A DNA stretch of 8,325 nucleotides, from contig JACOVT010000095.1 in assembly GCA_016177165.1 (NCBI GenBank), positions 1-8,325 on the forward strand, written 5' to 3'. This stretch comes from Microcaldota archaeon. GTDB lineage: Archaea; B1Sed10-29; JACOVT01. Numbering within the stretch: position 1 is the stretch's first letter; every line of letters starts with the position of its first letter. The position numbers and the translations under genes were made by a program. Shown in pieces: positions 4,502 through 8,325 of this stretch. The notes under the pieces were generated by a model. That model had not been told where the DNA came from. It did not search any database and saw only the letters and a list, made by a program, of their open reading frames with translations.

Positions 4502-5368
4502 ATGACGCTAGACGTTGAAACTGTCAACCTGCTAAAGAAAGAGTTCGGGTTCACGGAAAACCACCTCTTCATCTATGACTACTTGCTGCAAAAAAGGGAG
4601 GCCACGGCAGAGGAAGTTTTCCGCAATGCCGAAGTGCCCAAGGGAAGGGTGTATGAGTTTCTCAATGACTTGGCTGAAAGCGGATTCGTAACCGAAATCT
4701 ACGGGCGACCCAAGCGTTACCAGTTCAAGCCGCCTGTGCAGGCGTTCAGAGACGCGCTCACCCTCAAGGAGAGCCACTTGCTGGAAGTGGAACGGGACGC
4801 CATACGCATAGCATCAAAGTTGGGATCCATAGAATCGGTTGCTGGAGAAACCACCATCCAGCTCGTCAACGATTTTGAGGAATATGTATCGCTGAACCTA
4901 AAGGACCTGCTCTCCTCATCCGCCTCGCGAACGGTCGGAGCAAGCGCCGTATCGATAATCACGCGCGACGAGCTGCCCAATTCAACGCACTACAACCTTT
5001 TCATCCGCGCCTACCTGGACAGAATAACGGCAGGAGACGCAAACGTAAAGCTGATATTCGCATCCGACCTGCTTGCCAACATGGCAAAGGGAAAGAACCA
5101 CCCGTACACCAGGAACCTTTCAGAACTGTTGAGGTATCCAAAGCTAAAGATGCGTTACTCGACCGAGGAAAAAATGGAGGCGTTCCTCCGCTTCCAAGTG
5201 TTTGACCAGTCGATCTACCTGAGGTACGCGCCAGACAAGTGGGTATACATACAGTCGCCGAAAATAGCCGAGAAGTTCATCACGCTTTACGACCATTTTT
5301 TTGAAGGGTGCAAGCCGGTCGACCAGGCTTTTGTAGAGGCGCTGCGCTCAGGCAGGCAGCCACTTTGA
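4502..5368 (+). CDS. TrmB-family transcriptional regulator
   Basis: A 288-residue protein. The winged helix-turn-helix spans about residues 10-75: FGFTENHLFIYDYLL, then EATAEEVFRNAEVPKGRVYEFL as helix 2/recognition helix, then LAESGFV and the wing GRPKRYQFKPP (69-78). This pattern (sensor helix, VPxxRVYxxLxxLxxxG, GRPKxYxxxPP) is typical of the TrmB family, which controls sugar transport and metabolism in archaea. A charged helix (about 80-108) leads to a C-terminal domain (115-285) that in the family binds the effector or dimerises; I cannot name a ligand. The length is ordinary for TrmBL-type proteins. Its own promoter carries an inverted repeat at the TATA box, which suggests autoregulation. 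No sugar transport genes lie next to it in this window. Its 3' end overlaps the convergent GNAT gene by 21 bp. Confidence 0.86.
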   Translation: MTLDVETVNLLKKEFGFTENHLFIYDYLLQKREATAEEVFRNAEVPKGRVYEFLNDLAESGFVTEIYGRPKRYQFKPPVQAFRDALTLKESHLLEVERDAIRIASKLGSIESVAGETTIQLVNDFEEYVSLNLKDLLSSSASRTVGASAVSIITRDELPNSTHYNLFIRAYLDRITAGDANVKLIFASDLLANMAKGKNHPYTRNLSELLRYPKLKMRYSTEEKMEAFLRFQVFDQSIYLRYAPDKWVYIQSPKIAEKFITLYDHFFEGCKPVDQAFVEALRSGRQPL

Positions 5369-5890
5369 GAGCAGTATCTCGTCCCAAAACCTGCGGCCGT
5401 CAAACACGTTCCTTTTCATCACGCACTCGGTCTGGTAGCCCATCTTCTCGTAAAGTCGCTTGCTCTTCACGTTGTTGGCGATGACGCCTGCGAGCAGCTT
5501 GCGCACGCCTTGACGCGTCAAGAATGCTTCAGCCGCACCAACGAGTTGCTTCTCGACGGTCGTGCCATAGTGGCCGTCAAGCGATGTCCCGAATTCTGCC
5601 ACGTGCGCCCGCTTGCCGGTGTCAAGCCTAAACACCACCAGGCGCCCGACGTACCGCCCGTCAAGGAACGCGGCAATATACCAGTGGGCCGGATTTGCCT
5701 CGGAAGCCCGCAGTTGGTCTAATACCTCCCCAACGCTGGTTCTAACCCCTTGCGGGAAAGTGGTAAACCGTCTTACCAGGGGCTTGTTCAACACGCGTGC
5801 AACGTCGCGCGCGTCGCTTCCTCTCAACCCGCGCAATTCTAGCACGCCATAATCAATCTTTTTCCTGACCGGCCTGAAAAGCGGCTTCAT
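5348..5890 (-). CDS. GNAT-family N-acetyltransferase
   Basis: A 180-residue single-domain GNAT protein. Visible marks: an N-terminal strand (VLELRGLRGSDARDVARVLN), the central strand pair YIAAFLDGRYVGRLVVFRL (71-89), a motif A region EFGTSLDGHYGTTVEKQL (99-116) with a degenerate acetyl-CoA loop (GHYGT in place of the usual R/QxxGxG/A), and a motif B region ANNVKSKRLYEKMGYQTE (138-155), the well-conserved N-x-xSxxLYEKxGF signature. The RimJ/RimL-like layout suggests a protein or amino-group acceptor, but the substrate is unknown. The frame is open to an ATG at 5953; I prefer the ATG at 5888-5890 because a TATA box (TTTTTATT, minus strand 5922-5915) lies 32 nt upstream, giving a leaderless mRNA. 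The last 21 bp overlap the convergent regulator gene. Confidence 0.85.
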   Translation of the reverse strand: MKPLFRPVRKKIDYGVLELRGLRGSDARDVARVLNKPLVRRFTTFPQGVRTSVGEVLDQLRASEANPAHWYIAAFLDGRYVGRLVVFRLDTGKRAHVAEFGTSLDGHYGTTVEKQLVGAAEAFLTRQGVRKLLAGVIANNVKSKRLYEKMGYQTECVMKRNVFDGRRFWDEILLSKWLPA

Positions 5891-5914
5891 ATGGTTATCA
5901 ACTGGCCCGTCTAG

Positions 5915-5922
5915 AATAAAAA
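5915..5922 (-). promoter_or_regulatory. TATA box of the GNAT gene
   Basis: On the minus strand this reads TTTTTATT, starting 32 nt before the ATG at 5890. It supports the shorter 180-residue start over the in-frame ATG at 5953, which would lie upstream of this promoter. Confidence 0.55.
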
Positions 5923-5991
5923 CCAGCCGCACGGTTGCCCTGTTCAGAAACATTTTTATTCACCACGTTTCTCTCCATTCACGGTGACGCG

Positions 5992-6402
5992 ATGGCTCTC
6001 CTGAACGACATAATAAAGAAGTACGAGGCCGAGGCCCAGAGAAGGATCAACGAGGCCCGCGCAAAAAAGGGCGGCCAAGGCTCACTCGACGGTGCGGTAG
6101 TCAACCAAGGCACCACCCAGTCATATGCCGGGTTGCGCAAGCGCGGCTCCTCAAACGTGTTTGCGACCGAGTCCAACGTAGAACTGCTTTCAAAGCAGGC
6201 AGAACCGGTCGTGCTGGAGGAGCGCTCGGCTGCAGAAAAAGAGAGCGAGTTTGCCGACATCACAGCTCTCGGCGCCGAAATTGCCCCGGTAGCAGGCGCC
6301 ACCCCGGACACGTTGGACGTGGCGTCAGAGCTCGCGGCGCTAAAGGCCGAGGTGAAGCAGCTGAAGGAGCGCCTCGCAGCCCTTGATGGCAGCGACCACT
6401 AG
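5992..6402 (+). CDS. Small Ala/Glu-rich protein with C-terminal coiled coil, unknown function
   Basis: A 136-residue soluble protein with no recognised domain. Residues 1-26 form an amphipathic charged helix (IIKKYEAEAQRRINEARAKK). Residues 27-108 are Gly/Ser/Ala/Pro-rich and look disordered, and 110-131 form a coiled coil (SELAALKAEVKQLKERLAAL). The layout of two helices joined by a flexible linker suggests a scaffold or oligomerising protein. The ATG is set by GGTGA at 5983-5987, 4 nt upstream; the frame extends to 5935 but that would cross the promoter. A TATA box TTTTTATT (5953-5960) lies 39 nt before the ATG. The stop at 6400-6402 abuts the TATA box of the next gene. Confidence 0.75.
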   Translation: MALLNDIIKKYEAEAQRRINEARAKKGGQGSLDGAVVNQGTTQSYAGLRKRGSSNVFATESNVELLSKQAEPVVLEERSAAEKESEFADITALGAEIAPVAGATPDTLDVASELAALKAEVKQLKERLAALDGSDH

Positions 6403-6403
6403 G

Positions 6404-6412
6404 TTTATAAAA
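6404..6412 (+). promoter_or_regulatory. TATA box of the small membrane-protein pair
   Basis: TTTATAAAA starts 36 nt before the ATG at 6440 and only 1 nt after the stop codon of the preceding gene. A leader of about 5 nt without Shine-Dalgarno is expected. Confidence 0.65.
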
Positions 6413-6439
6413 CCCGTTTTGCAAAAACCTTGCGATACG

Positions 6440-6661
6440 ATGGGCTTTTTGGGCGACATAATCGGCGACGTGATAACCGGCGTCAAAAACCTTGTCGCAT
6501 TCTTCGTGCTCTACACCCTGTTTATTTTCGTGGCGGGCTCGTTCTTCGGGATCTACTACTACCGCACGCCAATGTTCTGGTGGCCGATCTGGCTGCTGTT
6601 CATCGGCTTGCTGCTCTACGTAGTCTCGGGTGCGATTGGGCCAAAAGGCAAGAAAAGGTGA
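6440..6661 (+). CDS. Small two-helix membrane protein, unknown function
   Basis: A 73-residue protein. A short amphipathic start (MGFLGDIIGDVITGVKN) is followed by helix 1 (about 18-40, FVLYTLFIFVAGSFFGI), an aromatic turn YYYRTPMFWWP and helix 2 (about 48-66, IWLLFIGLLLYVVSGAI), ending in the basic tail GPKGKKR. The basic C-terminus and two helices place both ends in the cytoplasm. The ATG at 6440 is preferred over the in-frame ATG at 6383 because a TATA box lies between them. The stop TGA (6659-6661) lies inside the Shine-Dalgarno of the next gene. No family is recognised. Confidence 0.75.
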   Translation: MGFLGDIIGDVITGVKNLVAFFVLYTLFIFVAGSFFGIYYYRTPMFWWPIWLLFIGLLLYVVSGAIGPKGKKR

Positions 6662-6665
6662 CGAC

Positions 6666-6842
6666 TTGTTGGGCTTCTTTGCGCGCAACCGCTACGCCTC
6701 CTTCGCAGCAGGCTCTGCGTTCGCCTTCTTCACCTACGCCCAGTATTCCACTGGAACAGTGGCAATAGCGGTGTTCTCGGCGATCATCTCGCTCTACTTC
6801 TTCTACCTCGCCGCAGGTGGAAAACTAACCGGCCAGAGCTAA
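6666..6842 (+). CDS. Small two-helix membrane protein with probable TTG start
   Basis: A 58-residue protein: a basic start (MLGFFARNR), helix 1 (about 9-27, ASFAAGSAFAFFTYAQY), a very short loop and helix 2 (about 30-50, VAIAVFSAIISLYFFYLA), ending GGKLTGQS. The start is set by GGTGA at 6657-6661, 4 nt before TTG at 6666, the same spacing as the GGTGA-N4-ATG of the gene at 5992. A second TTG at 6669 is possible. A GTG at 6630 would overlap the preceding gene by 32 bp and lacks a ribosome-binding site. The Shine-Dalgarno contains the stop codon of the preceding gene, so the two are translationally coupled. No family is recognised; the pair may form one small membrane complex. Confidence 0.68.
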   Translation: MLGFFARNRYASFAAGSAFAFFTYAQYSTGTVAIAVFSAIISLYFFYLAAGGKLTGQS

Positions 6843-6846
6843 GTGC

Positions 6847-6853
6847 TTTAAAA
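6847..6853 (+). promoter_or_regulatory. TATA-like box in the gap after the small membrane proteins
   Basis: TTTAAAA begins 5 nt after the stop of the preceding gene. A start near 6876 would be expected. The next gene begins only at 7068, so the box drives either a long leader or a separate small RNA. Confidence 0.45.
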
Positions 6854-6875
6854 CCCGGGTGCCAAATAGCTTGGC

Positions 6876-6990
6876 TGCAATGACTGCACCAGGCTCGCTG
6901 AGCACCCGACAAGCTGGTGCCGTGAAGTAGATTTTGAGTGACGAGCAGCAGAGCTTTTTCCCCTGCTAAGGTGAAATCGTTGTTTCACCT
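6876..6990 (+). ncRNA. Candidate small RNA or structured leader upstream of the lipoprotein gene
   Basis: The TATA box at 6847 predicts a transcript from about 6876. It would hold a perfect 7-bp stem GCACCAG/CTGGTGC (6886-6892 with 6914-6920) enclosing a small GCTC/GAGC hairpin, then AGCAG/CTGCT arms around a T5 run (6944-6967), then a perfect 8-bp hairpin AGGTGAAA/TTTCACCT (6969-6976 with 6983-6990). No known family is recognised. The boundaries are inferred. It may instead be the 5' leader of the lipoprotein mRNA. Confidence 0.33.
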
Positions 6991-7031
6991 ATGCGGAGAA
7001 AAACCTCGGAAAAACGACAGAGCTTTTTCCC
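6949..7031 (+). repeat. 14-bp direct repeat CAGAGCTTTTTCCC, two copies
   Basis: Identical copies at 6949-6962 and 7018-7031, 69 bp apart. Similarity continues after each copy (CTAAGGTGA at 6966-6974 and GTAAGGCGA at 7034-7042). Between them is a perfect 8-bp inverted repeat. The second copy also forms a stem with GGAAAAA just upstream (7009-7015 with 7024-7030). The last copy ends 36 bp before the lipoprotein start. Confidence 0.6.
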
Positions 7032-7067
7032 AGGTAAGGCGAGGTAGAACAGCTTTTCCACCGCATC

Positions 7068-7469
7068 ATGCTAGCGTTTAAACACGGCAAGCTTCTTTCA
7101 AGCGTGAAAGTTTTGCCAGCAGTGTTTGTTGCAGCCGCAGTCGTGCTGACTGGCTGCACCCTCGCGCCGGACGAAAGTCCAGCGATCAAGAACTGCGGCA
7201 TCAACACCAGCTGCTTTGCCCGGGCAGTCAAGAGCTGCGAACCGGCATACCTCCAGATGTCAACAGGCTGGCAGAAGGTGATCGGCCCTTCCGGCAATGA
7301 CTGCAACGTCGAGGCAACCCTTACCGGGCCCAAGCTCCAAGGCCGGTATCAGTGCCGCGTACCGCCAAAGTACATGAATGACAATGGCTGGTCCATCCCC
7401 GTCTGCGAGATGCGCGACTACTGCACTGGCGACATTGCAGACGTGATAAGCAAACAATGCCAATTATAG
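7068..7469 (+). CDS. Cysteine-rich lipoprotein, unknown function
   Basis: A 133-residue secreted protein. A basic n-region (KHGKLLSSVK), hydrophobic core (VLPAVFVAAAVV) and lipobox LTGC with C30 make a classic lipoprotein signal. The mature part, about 104 residues, holds eight further cysteines (C43, C49, C57, C79, C96, C113, C119, C131), an even number that allows four disulfides, and one N-T-S glycosylation sequon at N46. The segment C-x5-C-F-x6-C-x-PA (43-60) resembles small Cys-rich archaeal surface proteins, but I cannot name a family. The ATG at 7068 fits the signal peptide; there is no clear Shine-Dalgarno. The stop lies 35 bp before the start of the next gene, whose TATA box follows it closely. 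Confidence 0.75.
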   Translation: MLAFKHGKLLSSVKVLPAVFVAAAVVLTGCTLAPDESPAIKNCGINTSCFARAVKSCEPAYLQMSTGWQKVIGPSGNDCNVEATLTGPKLQGRYQCRVPPKYMNDNGWSIPVCEMRDYCTGDIADVISKQCQL

Positions 7470-7476
7470 GTAATGT

Positions 7477-7483
7477 TTTAAAT
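7477..7483 (+). promoter_or_regulatory. TATA box of the zinc-finger/His-rich membrane protein gene
   Basis: TTTAAAT begins 28 nt before the ATG at 7505, giving a leaderless or nearly leaderless mRNA. It argues against the in-frame ATG at 7457, which lies upstream of the box and inside the lipoprotein gene. Confidence 0.6.
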
Positions 7484-7504
7484 CCGGCTTGCGTAACTGG
7501 CCCT

Positions 7505-8182
7505 ATGGATTCTGCTTCTCCATCCAGTGAACAGCCAGCGCAGCCGGCCGGCCCCGCATCTCAGCCAAGCGTTCCAGCGCCCCTGCAATCAGGCAAGCAC
7601 GCATGCAAGGACTGCGGCAAAGAGTTCGGCGCTCCCGAATCGTTGGAGCAGCACGTGAGCGCAAAGCACGCCCCCCAACAGGAATCACGGCACAAGCCCG
7701 CCGCTTCAATTCATTCCAAAAGTGGACGCAAGAAGAGCCGCACCACACAGTACGTCATAGCTTTTATCATCGTTGTCGGCTTGGTTTACGGCTACCTCAA
7801 CATGGGATCCAAGCCAGATGATCTCGATGGCATCAGGTGCGAAAGCATGGAATTCAACGTGATGCACATTCACCCCAACTTGAAAATATTCGTCAACGGA
7901 ACCGACCGCGTGGTTGCGGCCAACATTGGAGTTAGCGCCTCGTGCATGTATTGGCTGCACACCCATGCGCCAGATGGCGTCATACACGCCGAGTCGCCTG
8001 TCAAGCGCAACTTCACGCTGGGCCAGTTCTTCAAGGTGTGGAACAGGACCCAGCGCGACACCTTGCCATTCCAGCTGAACGCCACGCCCTCGCAAGTCGT
8101 GGTCGACGGCCAGAACCACACTGGAAACTACTGGAACATCACGCTGGCTGATGGCCAGAAGATCGAGCTCCACTTCCCATAG
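7505..8182 (+). CDS. Membrane-anchored protein: cytoplasmic C2H2 finger plus external His-rich domain
   Basis: A 225-residue protein in four parts. Residues 1-30 are Pro/Ala/Ser/Gln-rich and probably disordered. A C2H2 finger follows (C34, C37, H50, H55). A basic stretch (KSGRKKSR) precedes a single transmembrane helix (about 83-98), so the N-terminus is cytoplasmic. The external domain (about 105-225) carries HIHPNLKIFVNGT (121-133), a WLHTHAPDGVIHAESP block (150-165) and FTLGQFFKVWN (170-180), with C112 and C147 able to form a disulfide. H121, H123, H152, H154 and H161 are candidate metal ligands. I recall this HIHP/WLHTH/FTLGQFF domain from archaeal and some bacterial membrane proteins but know no defined function. 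Six N-X-T sequons (N131, N169, N180, N192, N204, N211) all lie outside the membrane, which supports the topology. The ATG at 7505 is set by the TATA box 28 nt upstream. Confidence 0.82.
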   Translation: MDSASPSSEQPAQPAGPASQPSVPAPLQSGKHACKDCGKEFGAPESLEQHVSAKHAPQQESRHKPAASIHSKSGRKKSRTTQYVIAFIIVVGLVYGYLNMGSKPDDLDGIRCESMEFNVMHIHPNLKIFVNGTDRVVAANIGVSASCMYWLHTHAPDGVIHAESPVKRNFTLGQFFKVWNRTQRDTLPFQLNATPSQVVVDGQNHTGNYWNITLADGQKIELHFP

Positions 8183-8189
8183 CCAACCA

Positions 8190-8325
8190 CTAGCGCTTGT
8201 ATACCCTGCTTCTGTGGTCAACTTCATGTACCCTTAGTATTTTGTTTTCGTTGTCAATGCCACAAAGGAGCCTGTAGTCTCCAACTCGCAGCTTCCAGTG
8301 TGGCCTTCCGATTAGCTTACTCATA
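8190..8325 (-). CDS. RelE/ParE-superfamily toxin, N-terminus outside the window
   Basis: The last 44 or so residues of a RelE-type toxin read leftward to a TAG at 8192-8190. The visible part, GRPHWKLRVGDYRLLCGID followed by KILRVHEVDHRSRVYKR, is the C-terminal half of the family: G-x-P-x-W-xLRVGDYRLL, a turn, a strand and HR-x-x-VYKR with the typical C-terminal basic and Tyr residues. Family members are about 85-90 residues, so the start and probably an upstream antitoxin gene lie to the right. An ATG at 8322-8324 is probably internal. It differs in sequence from the RelE-type toxin at 1642, so this is a second, independent module. Its stop lies 7 bp from the convergent stop of the preceding gene. 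Confidence 0.85.
   Translation of the reverse strand, partial: MSKLIGRPHWKLRVGDYRLLCGIDNENKILRVHEVDHRSRVYKR

Noticed and set aside
5891..5953. N-terminal 21-residue extension of the acetyltransferase
   Set aside because: The likely TATA box lies within this extension, and the domain begins after the inner ATG.
6991..7047. 18-codon frame after the 8-bp hairpin
   Set aside because: ATG is preceded by the hairpin and not by a clear ribosome-binding site. It is too short to judge, and the region is better explained by repeats and stems.
7457..7504. Earlier ATG for the finger protein
   Set aside because: Lies in the lipoprotein gene and upstream of the TATA box at 7477.
7706..8227. 173-residue leftward frame opposite the finger protein
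   Set aside because: Shadow of the rightward gene, whose domains, promoter and sequons are coherent; the shadow shows no domain and overlaps the RelE stop region.
1..8325. CRISPR array or intact insertion sequence
   Set aside because: No regularly spaced repeats of suitable length and no transposase gene; only a hairpin resembling an omega-RNA end.

Overview
The window reads as archaeal chromosome. TATA boxes sit about 28-32 nt upstream of several start codons that lack a Shine-Dalgarno (leaderless genes). Other genes have a longer leader with a GGTGA or GGAGTGA ribosome-binding site. A TrmB-type regulator, an Mth938-like protein, archaeal RelE-type toxins, an archaeal-style lipoprotein and an exported domain rich in N-X-T sequons agree with this. 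Genes are short and tightly packed, with GTGA start/stop overlaps and convergent genes that touch or overlap. A small-genome (DPANN-like) euryarchaeal lineage is plausible, but the phylum is a guess from style and not from a marker gene.

Left part (1-1926): the 3' end of an Mth938-like gene meets a convergent Fic-domain gene at a shared CTAG. The Fic gene is divergent from an antitoxin/RelE toxin pair. The 133-bp region between them carries two unrelated repeat sets, one around each TATA box: a perfect 13-bp inverted repeat on the Fic side and three TGATGCA-type half-sites on the antitoxin side. This block looks more AT-rich than its surroundings and resembles an acquired toxin/antitoxin island.

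Middle (1935-3939): a leftward pair (class I methyltransferase-like protein followed by a coupled two-helix membrane protein) is divergent from an EamA/DMT-type transporter across only 33 bp. A zinc-ribbon protein of unknown function follows the transporter.

3940-4501 has no convincing gene. It holds a series of strong potential stem-loops. One, just after the zinc-ribbon gene, resembles the 3' end hairpin of IS200/IS605 TnpB guide (omega) RNAs, but no tnpB is present. Near the right end, a 12-bp inverted repeat ends beside the TATA box of the TrmB-like gene and competes with a second stem.

Right part (4502-8325): the TrmB-like regulator overlaps a convergent GNAT acetyltransferase by 21 bp. 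Then come three small rightward genes (a coiled-coil protein and two two-helix membrane proteins), a 225-bp gap with a TATA box, hairpins and a repeated 14-mer, a cysteine-rich lipoprotein, and a membrane-anchored protein that joins a cytoplasmic C2H2 finger to an external His-rich domain. The window ends in the C-terminal half of a second RelE-type toxin on the minus strand. I see no rRNA, tRNA, CRISPR array or intact insertion sequence.
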